Notes under the pieces: model-generated
Databases searched by the model: none
What the model was told of the DNA's origin: nothing
What the model saw: only the letters and a program-made list of their open reading frames with translations
Origin: Kutzneria kofuensis
GTDB lineage: Bacteria > Actinomycetota > Actinomycetes > Mycobacteriales > Pseudonocardiaceae
Direction: 5' to 3'
DNA: 64,000 bases
NCBI RefSeq assembly: GCF_014203355.1
Contig: NZ_JACHIR010000001.1
Span: 4,590,038 to 4,654,037 of the forward strand
Shown here: positions 7,614-15,184 of the stretch, one piece after another
How the letters are laid out: each line of letters begins with the position of its first letter
Numbering within the stretch: the first letter of the stretch is position 1
Program-made: the position numbers and the translations under genes

Positions 7614-8753
7614 TCAGAGCAGTTGCCGCACCCGGGCGGCCTCCCTCGTGAGGTGGTCGCGCTCGGGCACGCTGGTGGCGGCGCGGGAAGCCTCGGCGTA
7701 CAGGTCGGCGGCCCGTTCCAGGTCGCCGGCGCGTTCGTGCAGGTACGCGGTCGCGGCGGCGTAGCGCGGCAGGCGCGGGTCGAGGTCGGCCAGGGCCTTG
7801 AGTCCGGCCTGCGGCCCGTCGGCCTCGCCGATGGCCACCGCCCGGTTCAGCCGCACCACCGGGCTGTCGGTGATGGCCAGCAGCTCGTCGTACCACTCGA
7901 CGATCTGCACCCAGTCGGTCTCGGCCGTGCTCCGGGCGTCGGCGTGCAGGGCGGCGATCGCGGCCTGCGCCTGGTACTCGCCGAGCCGGTCGCGGGCCAG
8001 CGCGGCCTGGAGGACGGTCACGCCCTCAGCGATCAGACCCGTGTCCCAGAGCGACCGGTCCTGCTCGGCCAGCGGGACCAGCCGACCACCCGGGCCGGTG
8101 CGGGACGCACGGCGCGCGTGGTGCAGCAGCATGAGCGCGAGCAGGCCGGCGACCTCGGGTTCGTCGGTCAGGGCGGCGAGCTGCCGGGTCAGGCGGATCG
8201 CCTCGGCCGCCAGGTCGACGTCGCCGCCGTAGCCCTCGTTGAACACGAGATAGAGCACCCGCAGCACGGTCCCCAGGTCGCCGGGCTGGTCCAGCCGCTG
8301 CCCGGCGATCTTCCGCTTGGCCCGGCTGATCCGTTGGGCCATCGTCGCCTCGGGAACCAGGTAGGCGTCCGCGATCTGACGGGTGGTCAGGCCACCCACC
8401 GCCCGTAGCGTCAGGGCGACGGCCGCGGCCGGCGGCAGGGTCGGGTTGGCGCACAGGAAGAACAGCCGCAGCGTGTCGTCCGTGGCCGGCACCGGGCCGG
8501 CCGGGGGCTCCACCTCCACCGCGAGCTCCCGGCCCCGCCGCGACGACTCGGCCCGGACGGCGTCGAGGAACTTGCGCCACGACGCCGCCACCAGCCAGGC
8601 CTTCGGGTCTCGCGGCGGATCCGCCGGCCAGGCCTCCAGGGCCCGGATCAGCGCCTCCTGCACCGCGTCCTCGGCCGACGCGAAGTCCGCTCCGCGCCGG
8701 ACGAGGACACCGATCACCGCGGGCACCAGCTCCCGCAGCAGGGATTCGTTCAC
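7614..8753 (-). CDS. ECF sigma factor with TPR-like C-terminal extension (ECF42 type)
   Basis: 379 residues. Region sigma2 (about 10-75, with DFASAEDAVQEALIRALEAWP) and sigma4 (about 105-165, GLTTRQIADAYLVPEATMAQR) are followed by about 200 extra residues in TPR-like helices (LNRAVAIGEADGPQAGLKAL, YLHERAGDLERAADLYAEA). That layout and the DGPF partner gene define the ECF42 group, in which the extension rather than a membrane anti-sigma factor is thought to govern activity. The GTG start overlaps the stop of the partner gene by four bases (GTGA). Inducing signal is unknown. Confidence 0.88.
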   Translation of the reverse strand: MNESLLRELVPAVIGVLVRRGADFASAEDAVQEALIRALEAWPADPPRDPKAWLVAASWRKFLDAVRAESSRRGRELAVEVEPPAGPVPATDDTLRLFFLCANPTLPPAAAVALTLRAVGGLTTRQIADAYLVPEATMAQRISRAKRKIAGQRLDQPGDLGTVLRVLYLVFNEGYGGDVDLAAEAIRLTRQLAALTDEPEVAGLLALMLLHHARRASRTGPGGRLVPLAEQDRSLWDTGLIAEGVTVLQAALARDRLGEYQAQAAIAALHADARSTAETDWVQIVEWYDELLAITDSPVVRLNRAVAIGEADGPQAGLKALADLDPRLPRYAAATAYLHERAGDLERAADLYAEASRAATSVPERDHLTREAARVRQLL

Positions 8754-9154
8754 TCCGTCACCGTAGGCGTCTCGCTCATCAGCGGACGGACCTCCAGCCA
8801 CTCGTGGATCGGCGTCCCGCCCTTGCCCGGCGCCGCCGACAGCTCGCCGGCCAGCTCCACCGCCCGCTCCCAGGAGTCCACGTCGATGATCATCCAGCCC
8901 GCGATCAGGTCCTTCGTCTCCGCGAACGGCCCGTCCGTCACCGCCGGCTTGCCCTCGCCGCCGTACTGCACCCACGCCCCGTCCGGCGCCAGCGCCCGCT
9001 CGTCCACGAACTCCCCGGTCTTCCTCAGCTTGTCCGCGAAGTCCCGCATGTACTGGATGTGCGCGTCCACCTCGGCCGGCGTCCACCTGTCCATCGGCTC
9101 GAAGCCCACCGGCTCCGGGGCGCCGCGGTAGTGCTTGAGCAGCAGGTACTTCAT
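8750..9154 (-). CDS. DGPF/YCII-domain protein, ECF42 partner
   Basis: A 134-residue single-domain protein of the YCII-related (DGPF) family, showing the name motif in VTDGPFAETKDLIAGWMI and a dimeric ferredoxin-like fold pattern. It is cotranscribed with and overlaps the downstream sigma factor gene. DGPF proteins are the recurrent neighbours of ECF42 sigma factors and their presumed regulon; their biochemical role is unknown. The ATG at 9154 is preceded by AAGGAG, and a candidate ECF-type promoter lies about 40 bases further upstream. Confidence 0.87.
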   Translation of the reverse strand: MKYLLLKHYRGAPEPVGFEPMDRWTPAEVDAHIQYMRDFADKLRKTGEFVDERALAPDGAWVQYGGEGKPAVTDGPFAETKDLIAGWMIIDVDSWERAVELAGELSAAPGKGGTPIHEWLEVRPLMSETPTVTE

Positions 9155-9192
9155 GGTCGTTCTCCTTCGTTCGGTCCGTCTCGTGCCCCTGG

Positions 9193-9219
9193 GACGGAGC
9201 CGTCGCCCCATTCTCGACA
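9193..9219 (-). promoter_or_regulatory. Candidate ECF42 promoter TGTCGA-N17-CGTC
   Basis: On the minus strand TGTCGA (9219-9214) and CGTC (9196-9193) are separated by 17 bases, and the start codon is 38 bases further on. As far as I recall, ECF42 factors prefer TGTCGA at -35 and a CGTC-like -10, so this would make the pair self-activating. Confidence 0.6.
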
Positions 9220-9266
9220 ACCGGGGCAGAAATTTTTCGGTGGCGGCGGCTGGCACGCTGTTCGGC

Positions 9267-10076
9267 ATGACGACGATCGCGGTGCTGGGGGCAGGCAAGA
9301 TCGGTGAGGCGCTGCTGTCCGGGCTGCTCGACGCCGGCTGGGGGGCGGGCGACCTGCTGTTCACGGAGCGCTACGAGCAGCGCTGCCGGGAGCTGACGGA
9401 GCGCTACGGCGTGCGGGCGGTCACGGTCGCGGAGGCGGCCGGCGAGGCCGAGGTGCTGGTGGTGGCGGTCAAGCCGCAGGACATCGACCCGCTGCTGACC
9501 GAGCTGAACCCGCTGCTCAAGCCGGGCACCCTGGTCGTGTCGCTGTGCGCGGGCCTGCCGACCGCGCTGTACGAGCGCGAGCTGCCCGAGGGCACGCCGG
9601 TCGTCCGGGTGATGCCGAACACGCCGATGCTGGTCGGCCAGGCCATGAGCGCGATCTCGGCCGGCGCGCACGCCACCCAGGAGCACATGGACCTGGTGGA
9701 GAAGCTGCTCGGCAGCGTGGGCAAGGTGCTGCGGGTGCCGGAGGCGCAGCAGGACGCCGTGACGGCGCTGTCCGGTTCCGGGCCGGCGTACTTCTTCTTC
9801 CTGGTCGAGGCCATGATCGACGCCGGCATCCTGCTCGGCCTGCCGCGGGCGACGGCGGCGCAGCTGATCATCCAGTCGGCGGTCGGCGCGGCGACGATGC
9901 TGGCGGATTCCGGGGAGCACCCGGTGACGCTGCGTGAGGCCGTGACGTCGCCGGCCGGCACCACGATCATGGCGATCCGCGAGCTGGAGAAGCACGGCGT
10001 GCGGGCCGCGCTGCTGGCGGCGATCGAGGCGGCGCGAGACCGGTCCGCCGAGCTCGGCCGGGCCCACGACGCCTGA
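9267..10076 (+). CDS. proC: Pyrroline-5-carboxylate reductase
   Basis: Last step of proline synthesis, reducing P5C with NAD(P)H. The 269-residue protein starts with the Rossmann motif IAVLGAGKIGEALLSGLL and contains the family signature near SGSGPAYFFFLVEAMIDAG and REAVTSPAGTT. The ATG at 9267 follows directly after a divergent spacer; earlier in-frame codons precede the dinucleotide fold and are not expected. In mycobacteria proC also precedes a small HTH gene and the bS22 gene, as here. Confidence 0.95.
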   Translation: MTTIAVLGAGKIGEALLSGLLDAGWGAGDLLFTERYEQRCRELTERYGVRAVTVAEAAGEAEVLVVAVKPQDIDPLLTELNPLLKPGTLVVSLCAGLPTALYERELPEGTPVVRVMPNTPMLVGQAMSAISAGAHATQEHMDLVEKLLGSVGKVLRVPEAQQDAVTALSGSGPAYFFFLVEAMIDAGILLGLPRATAAQLIIQSAVGAATMLADSGEHPVTLREAVTSPAGTTIMAIRELEKHGVRAALLAAIEAARDRSAELGRAHDA

Positions 10077-10315
10077 CCGGCCGTATTCACGAGCGCCCGG
10101 TCCGATCGGTGAGCGACGCCGTCCGTGTGCCGAATGGTCGAACCGCGCGGGTGGGGTGGTGCGTACGGGTGGATCCCGACACCACTGGGCGCACAGCGCG
10201 GCTCGGACGTCGCAGCAGCCCCATGCGTCCCGCTACGCTCGGGTGAGCACGTGCGTGTCGATACCGCCGGTGGGGAAGCCGACGGCGCGACACGTGTTTA
10301 AGGACGCGGTGACAC

Positions 10316-10534
10316 ATGCCGGCGCAGCAGAAGGAGACAACGCATCCCGGGCTCGCACAGGTCCAGTTCCTCACCATCGCCGAGGTGGCGAAGGTGATGC
10401 GGGTCTCGAAGATGACCGTGTACCGCCTGGTGCACTCGGGCGAACTGCCTGCCGTGAGGGTGGGCAAGTCGTTCCGGGTGACCGAAACCGCGGTGCAGGA
10501 CTACCTGGAGAACGCCTACTACGACGCGGGATGA
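10316..10534 (+). CDS. Small helix-turn-helix protein (Rv0500A-like)
   Basis: 72 residues, almost entirely one MerR/excisionase-type winged helix (FLTIAEVAKVMRVSKMTVYR, then VGKSFRVTETAVQDYLENAY). It is highly conserved between proC and the bS22 gene in actinobacteria. It lacks any effector domain, resembling BldC in size; a second such protein is encoded near 53.3 kb. Targets are unknown. A GGACGCGG stretch precedes the ATG. The 239 bases upstream show only a weak -10 candidate and no ORF I would support. Confidence 0.85.
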   Translation: MPAQQKETTHPGLAQVQFLTIAEVAKVMRVSKMTVYRLVHSGELPAVRVGKSFRVTETAVQDYLENAYYDAG

Positions 10535-10549
10535 GACAGCCGATCGAGC

Positions 10550-10577
10550 GCCCGGCTGGTACCTGTGCCAGCCGGGC
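10550..10577 (+). terminator. Hairpin terminator after the HTH gene
   Basis: Ten perfect base pairs (10550-10559 with 10568-10577) around an 8-base loop, 16 bases after the stop at 10534. No T-run follows. Confidence 0.7.
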
Positions 10578-10714
10578 TCGGCCCTGCGGGTAAAGTGATA
10601 GGTCGTTCGTGCTCGGTGCCATGGCCGCGACCCGCGGCGGCAGGGGCTCGGCAGCCCTTCTCGCAGCACTAGGGCACCACCAACGACCACACCGTCGACA
10701 GCGAAGGATCCCGC

Positions 10715-10816
10715 ATGGGCTCGGTCATCAAGAAGCGCCGCAAGCGCATGTCGAAGAAGAAGCACCGCAAGCTGCTTCGCAAGACCAGGGTGCAGCGACG
10801 CAAGCGCGGCAAGTGA
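10715..10816 (+). CDS. 30S ribosomal protein bS22 (33 residues)
   Basis: A very short, extremely basic protein beginning [16 protein letters not shown] and ending VQRRKRGK. This is the Rv0500B/bS22 protein, also described as an AURKAIP1/COX24-domain protein, which binds near the 16S rRNA decoding region in mycobacterial ribosomes. The ATG is preceded by CGAAGGATC. A -10-like TAAAGT at 10591 would give a leader of roughly 110 bases, unusually long for so small a gene. A hairpin terminator follows. Confidence 0.9.
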   Translation: MGSVIKKRRKRMSKKKHRKLLRKTRVQRRKRGK

Positions 10817-10837
10817 GGCGCTCGGCCTGAAGCCCGT

Positions 10838-10876
10838 CGGCACCCGCCCGGTCGTCACGCGATCGCGCGGGTGCCG
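10838..10876 (+). terminator. Hairpin terminator after bS22
   Basis: A 10-bp perfect stem (10838-10847 with 10867-10876) with a 19-base loop, followed by the T-rich TCCTTCGTT. The loop itself contains the palindrome GCGATCGC. Confidence 0.65.
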
Positions 10877-11028
10877 TCCTTCGTTACGGCTGCGCCGTCA
10901 GATCCCGCCGATCGGGTGAGGTCGGGCAAATACCCGCGTGACCTGCGTCAATGCGACGTACCTGGCCCCTGTTCTGGGCCGTCACGACGAGTAGCATCGC
11001 TCGGGTCGCCGCCTATGCAGGGAGTCGC

Positions 11029-12072
11029 ATGGCGCCCAATGTCGTCCTCGTCACCGGAGTGAGCCGCTTCCTCGGCGGCCATCTCGCCGCGCGCCTGGCC
11101 GCCGACCCGTCGATCGAGCGGATCCTCGGCGTGGACACCGTGCCGCCGCCGCGCGACCTGCTCCGGCGGATGGGCCGGGCGGAGTTCGTCCGTGCCGACA
11201 TCCGCAACCCGCTTATCACCAAGGTCATCGCCAGCGCCCGGGTGGACACCGTGGTGCACGCCTCCGTCACCGCCAACCCGGCCGGACCCACCGGCCGCAC
11301 GGCGATGAAGGAGATGAACGTCATCGGCACCATGCAGCTGCTGGCGGCCTGCCAGCGGTCGGCCGTGGTCCGCCGGCTCGTGGTCAAGTCCACCAGTGCC
11401 GTGTACGGCGCCAGCTCGCGCGACCCGGCGATGTTCACCGAGGACATGGCGCCCAAGGAACTGCCGTCCAGCGGCTACGCCAAGGACGCCGTCGAGGTCG
11501 AGGGCTACGTCCGCGGCTTCGCCCGGCGCCGGCCCGACGTCGCGGTGACCACCCTGCGCTTCACCAACTTCATCGGTCCGCGCATCGACACCGTGCTGAC
11601 CAGGTACTTCGCCCTGCCGGTTGTGCCCACGGTGCTCGGCTACGACGCCCGGATGCAGTTACTGCACTCCGAGGACGCGCTGGCCGTGATGGAGCGGGCC
11701 ACGCTGCACGACCTGCCCGGCGTGTTCAACGTCGGCGGCGACGGCGTGCTGATGCTCTCCCAGGCCATCCGCCGGGCCGGCCGGATCGCGCTGCCGGTGC
11801 CGAGCATGGCCGTGCCCACCGTCGGCCGACTGGTGCGCAGCGCCCGGCTGGTCGACTTCTCGCCGGACCAGATGCGGTTCCTGAACTTCGGCCGTGTCGT
11901 GGACACCACGCTGCTGCAGCGTGACTTCGGCTTCACGCCGCGGTGGACCACCACGCAGGCGTTCGACGACTACGTCAGCGGGCGGGCCCTGCGCCCGGCG
12001 ATCGACGCTGAGACATTGGCGGCGGCGGAGCGGGGCATCCTCGACTTCGCCGCCCGTATTCCGATCAGGTGA
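11029..12072 (+). CDS. NAD-dependent epimerase/dehydratase (GalE2-like)
   Basis: A 347-residue extended short-chain dehydrogenase. The N-terminal Rossmann motif VVLVTGVSRFLGGHLAARL has S in place of the usual third residue of the glycine pattern but is otherwise typical. The YxxxK-type catalytic stretch is SGYAKDAVE. Orthologue by position of mycobacterial galE2 (Rv0501); a nucleotide-sugar substrate is likely but unproven. The ATG at 11029 has an AGGGAG site, and a -10 candidate TAGCAT at 10991-10996 would give a short leader. An upstream in-frame ATG at 10951 lies before the promoter and is rejected. Confidence 0.82.
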   Translation: MAPNVVLVTGVSRFLGGHLAARLAADPSIERILGVDTVPPPRDLLRRMGRAEFVRADIRNPLITKVIASARVDTVVHASVTANPAGPTGRTAMKEMNVIGTMQLLAACQRSAVVRRLVVKSTSAVYGASSRDPAMFTEDMAPKELPSSGYAKDAVEVEGYVRGFARRRPDVAVTTLRFTNFIGPRIDTVLTRYFALPVVPTVLGYDARMQLLHSEDALAVMERATLHDLPGVFNVGGDGVLMLSQAIRRAGRIALPVPSMAVPTVGRLVRSARLVDFSPDQMRFLNFGRVVDTTLLQRDFGFTPRWTTTQAFDDYVSGRALRPAIDAETLAAAERGILDFAARIPIR

Positions 12073-12089
12073 GTGAGGAGGTGGAACCC

Positions 12090-13067
12090 ATGCCCGACGC
12101 GCGCGTGATCCCGTTGCACGGCGCCGACCGACCGGCGCCCCGGACGGCGCCGCCGTCGCGACCCCGGATGGAGCAGGTGCCGCCACCCGCGGACTCCGCC
12201 GGCCAGCCGGCCGCCGACGCCACCCCCGAGTGGGAGCGCCGACTGGCCGACACGCTGGCGTTCCTGCGTCGGCGGATCACCGGCGACTACCAGGTCGACG
12301 AGTTCGGCTTCGACCGGGAGCTGACCGACAACGTGATGATGCCGCTGCTGCGGCCGCTGTACGAGAAGTGGTTCCGGGTGGAGACGATCGGCCTGCACAA
12401 CGTGCCGGCCGACAGTGGGGCGCTGCTGGTCGCCAACCATTCCGGCACGCTGCCGATGGACTCGGTGATGACGGCCGTGGCCGTGCACGAGCACCATCCG
12501 GCCAACCGGCACCTGCGCATGCTCGGCGCGGACCTGGTGTTCCGGCTGCCGATGATCAGCTCCATCGCCCGCAAGACCGGGCAGACCCTGGCCTGTAACC
12601 CCGACGCGGAGCGGCTGCTGCGCGGCGGCGAGCTGGTCGGCGTGTGGCCGGAGGGCTTCAAGGGCGTCGGCAAGCCGTACAAGGACCGGTACAAGTTGCA
12701 GCGGTTCGGCCGCGGCGGCTTCGTGTCCGCGGCGCTGCGCACCCGGACGCCGATCATCCCGGTGTCCATCGTCGGCGCCGAGGAGATCTATCCCAAGATC
12801 GGCGAGATCAAGCTGCTCGCCCGGCTGTTCGGGCTGCCGTACTTCCCGGTCACGCCGACCTGGCCGCTGCTCGGGCCGCTGGGCGCGGTCCCGCTGCCGT
12901 CCAAGTGGTACATCGAGTTCGGCGAGCCGATCCGGACCGACCAGTACGAGCCCGGGGCCGCCGAGGACCCGATGCTGGTGTTCAACCTGACCGACCAGGT
13001 GCGGGAGACCATCCAGCAGACGCTGTACCGACTGCTCACCCAGCGTCGCAACGTCTGGCTCGGCTGA
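12090..13067 (+). CDS. Lysophospholipid acyltransferase family protein (Rv0502-like)
   Basis: A 325-residue PlsC-type glycerolipid acyltransferase, acting at the inner face of the membrane. The HX4D-like catalytic box appears as LVANHSGTLPMDS, and the second box as GVWPEGFKGVGKPY. The GTG at 12069 overlaps the previous stop, but the ATG at 12090 has an excellent GAGGAGGTGG site at 12075-12084 and is preferred. It follows the epimerase, as Rv0502 follows galE2 in mycobacteria, and both are likely one operon. Confidence 0.86.
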   Translation: MPDARVIPLHGADRPAPRTAPPSRPRMEQVPPPADSAGQPAADATPEWERRLADTLAFLRRRITGDYQVDEFGFDRELTDNVMMPLLRPLYEKWFRVETIGLHNVPADSGALLVANHSGTLPMDSVMTAVAVHEHHPANRHLRMLGADLVFRLPMISSIARKTGQTLACNPDAERLLRGGELVGVWPEGFKGVGKPYKDRYKLQRFGRGGFVSAALRTRTPIIPVSIVGAEEIYPKIGEIKLLARLFGLPYFPVTPTWPLLGPLGAVPLPSKWYIEFGEPIRTDQYEPGAAEDPMLVFNLTDQVRETIQQTLYRLLTQRRNVWLG

Positions 13068-13113
13068 CTTCACTCGAACGTGGCGCTGACCTGCGCCGAC
13101 GGGTCGCGGTGCT

Positions 13114-13119
13114 TACCGT
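13114..13119 (+). promoter_or_regulatory. -10 element TACCGT, leaderless type
   Basis: TACCGT is followed by six bases and the ATG at 13126; no ribosome-binding site is present. Confidence 0.45.
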
Positions 13120-13125
13120 GGTCGG

Positions 13126-13614
13126 ATGGCGCTGTGGTCGCGGAGATCCGCATTGCTCGCGGCGCCGGCGATGGCCGCCGGAGGGTTGGTCGTCGCCGGC
13201 GCGTGCCCCGCGTCGGCGGCGACGGCCGACGCGCTGACCTTCGTCGCGTCGCGGGCCACCAGCTCGCCGCTGGACAAGCCCGTCGTCGGCACCACCTTCG
13301 GCTCGCTGCTCACCCTGTTCGACTCGAACTCCGCCGCCGCCGGTGACGGCTCGATGATCGGCACCGTGGTCAACGTGACCGTGGACAGCCCGCCGAAGCT
13401 CATCGTGCAGATGAAGCTGGTGCTGCGGTTGACCGCCGGCGCCAAGGGCGAGCTGCACCTCAGCTCCATGCACGCCATGGTCGTGCCGTCGCCCGTGCAG
13501 AATCCGATGGCGATCGTCGGCGGGACCGGAAAGTACGCGAATGCGCGGGGCGAGGGCACCATCACCTACCCCACGCCCGACCGCATCAACATCACGCTGA
13601 ACGTGGCGAACTGA
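13126..13614 (+). CDS. Secreted allene-oxide-cyclase-barrel-like protein
   Basis: 162 residues: a signal peptide with a twin-arginine-like start (WSRRSALLAAPAMAAGG), cleavage probably after ASA near residue 31, then a small beta-rich domain. The ending MAIVGGTGKYANARGEGTITY is characteristic of the allene oxide cyclase/dirigent-like barrel, in which this loop closes the barrel. Bacterial members are secreted and uncharacterised; several sit near natural-product genes. Here the gene stands alone, convergent with an amino acid oxidase gene 4 bases away. Function unknown. Confidence 0.7.
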   Translation: MALWSRRSALLAAPAMAAGGLVVAGACPASAATADALTFVASRATSSPLDKPVVGTTFGSLLTLFDSNSAAAGDGSMIGTVVNVTVDSPPKLIVQMKLVLRLTAGAKGELHLSSMHAMVVPSPVQNPMAIVGGTGKYANARGEGTITYPTPDRINITLNVAN

Positions 13615-13618
13615 GGAA

Positions 13619-14587
13619 TCAGATCAGGCCCCTGGCCAGGTCCGCGGCTTCGCGGCCGGACCCCCAGGACAGGGTGACGCCGAGGCCGCCGTGGCCGTAG
13701 CAGTGGACGATGGGACGGCCGGCGATCTCGCGGGCTTCGAGGCGGATGGGGGTGCGCCCGGGGCGTAGGCCGACGCGGTGTTCGAGGATGGGCGCGCCGG
13801 CCAGCAGGGGTTCGACGGAGGCGCAGCGGTCGAGGATGCCCTCGGCGATGCCGGGATCGGGGTCGAGGCGCCAGTCGCCGACGGTGGACACGCCGCCGAG
13901 CACGACCTGGTCGCCGTGCGGGAAGTAGTGCACGAACTCGGCCTCGGTGCTGATCTCGACGAAGAACTCCTCGATCCCGGGATTGGCCACGACGACGAGC
14001 TGGCCGCGGACGGCGCGGACAGTCAGGTCCGGCACGAGGCGGCGGGCGCCGACGCCGCTGCAGTTGACCAGCACGGGGGCCTCGTCGACGGTCTCGCTGA
14101 GGCGGGAGACGGTGCGGATGTCCAGCCGGCCACCGGCGGCGGTCAGGCGGCCGGTGAGGTAACCGAGGTAGCGGGGCATGTCGATCAGCGGCACGCGGCC
14201 CCACTGCCCGGTGGCGAAGCCGGCCGGCAACTCGTCGGGGCCGCAGTTGACCAGGCCGGGGACCATGGTGACCTGCGGCGGCAGGTTGTCCAGGGGGATC
14301 GCGGCGCGACTGGCCATCCGGCCCCGGGTGAGCCGGACGCCGGTGGCGGGATCGCGGGCCAGCTCGGTGAACTCGTCGAGGCTGACGCGGCTCCAGCGCA
14401 GGGCCTGTTCGGCCGGTTCGGCGAAGGCAGGGCCCCACATGGCGCCGGCCATCGCGGAGGTGGTCTGCCGCGGCAGGTCGGTGCTCACCACCCGGGTCCG
14501 CACGCCGGCCTCCGCCAGACATACCGCGGTGGTCAGGCCGATCACGCCGGCCCCGATGACGAGCACGTCGTCACTCACCCTCGTCAC
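13619..14587 (-). CDS. D-amino-acid oxidase family FAD enzyme
   Basis: 322 residues. FAD-binding GxGxxG at the N-terminus (DVLVIGAGVIGLTTAVCL), followed by the DAAO signature around QTTSAMAGAMWGPAF, and the C-terminal loop CYGHGGLGVTLSWGSG that contacts FAD and substrate. The length and all three motifs are those of true D-amino-acid oxidases rather than the longer DadA dehydrogenases. It would produce a 2-oxo acid, ammonia and hydrogen peroxide. Start is GTG at 14587 or GTG at 14578. Divergent from the next gene by 63 bases. Confidence 0.88.
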   Translation of the reverse strand: MTRVSDDVLVIGAGVIGLTTAVCLAEAGVRTRVVSTDLPRQTTSAMAGAMWGPAFAEPAEQALRWSRVSLDEFTELARDPATGVRLTRGRMASRAAIPLDNLPPQVTMVPGLVNCGPDELPAGFATGQWGRVPLIDMPRYLGYLTGRLTAAGGRLDIRTVSRLSETVDEAPVLVNCSGVGARRLVPDLTVRAVRGQLVVVANPGIEEFFVEISTEAEFVHYFPHGDQVVLGGVSTVGDWRLDPDPGIAEGILDRCASVEPLLAGAPILEHRVGLRPGRTPIRLEAREIAGRPIVHCYGHGGLGVTLSWGSGREAADLARGLI

Positions 14588-14636
14588 GGTAGGGCATCGG
14601 GCACCGAATACCGAGTCCGAAAGGGACAGTGGCGGC

Positions 14637-14642
14637 TACGAT
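14637..14642 (+). promoter_or_regulatory. -10 element TACGAT, leaderless type
   Basis: TACGAT ends 8 bases before the ATG at 14651 and there is no ribosome-binding site. Confidence 0.4.
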
Positions 14643-14650
14643 TCGCGGAC

Positions 14651-15112
14651 ATGTCCCAGCCAAGCGCACCCCCGCAGTTCCCCATCCTGATCTCGACCAT
14701 GAACGACGTGCCCGGCTGCCGCGTCACGCACGTGTTCGGCGAGGTCTTCGGCCTCACCGTGCGCAGCCGCGCGATCGGCGTGAACTTCATGGCCGGCATC
14801 AAGTCCCTGGGCGGCGGCGAGGTGACCCAGTACACCCAGATGCTCACCGACTCCCGCAACGAGGCGGTCGGCCGGCTCTGCCAGATGGCGATGGGCTACG
14901 GCGCGAACGCCGTGCTGGCCATGCGCTTCGACTGCAACGAGATCGCGCAGACGATGAGCGAGGTCGCGGCGTACGGCACGGCCGTCTACATCGTGCCGAA
15001 CGACCAGCCGGCGCAGCAGCACGCGGCCCAGGCGCACCAGCCGCCGGCCCCACAGCAACAGCAGTACCAGCAGGCCCCGCAGCAGCCGCAGATGCAGCAG
15101 CCGCAGCGCTGA
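14651..15112 (+). CDS. YbjQ/UPF0145 family protein with Gln-rich tail
   Basis: 153 residues. Residues about 8-115 form the YbjQ (UPF0145) domain, seen in RVTHVFGEVFGLTVRSRA, DSRNEAVGRLCQMAMGYGANA and the MRFDCNEI stretch. The last 35 residues are an unstructured Gln/Pro tail (PQQQQYQQAPQQPQMQQPQ). The family is a pentameric or decameric fold of unknown role, sometimes described as heavy-metal-binding. The gene is monocistronic, bounded downstream by a long palindrome shared with the converging phosphatase gene. Confidence 0.85.
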   Translation: MSQPSAPPQFPILISTMNDVPGCRVTHVFGEVFGLTVRSRAIGVNFMAGIKSLGGGEVTQYTQMLTDSRNEAVGRLCQMAMGYGANAVLAMRFDCNEIAQTMSEVAAYGTAVYIVPNDQPAQQHAAQAHQPPAPQQQQYQQAPQQPQMQQPQR

Positions 15113-15122
15113 CCCGAAGCTT

Positions 15123-15167
15123 GGAACGGACCATTCCTCAACTCCGAGTTGAGGAATGGTCCGTTCC
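15123..15167. repeat. Dispersed palindrome, copy 1
   Basis: Two perfect 22-base arms (15123-15144 and 15146-15167) flank a single central C. Arms begin GGAACGGACCATTCC. A nearly identical sequence is found at 27895-27937. Here it lies between converging genes and could serve as a bidirectional terminator, but the second copy lies inside a haem gene run, so a repeat element is also possible. Confidence 0.9.
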
Positions 15168-15184
15168 GAACACTCGGGCCTTGA

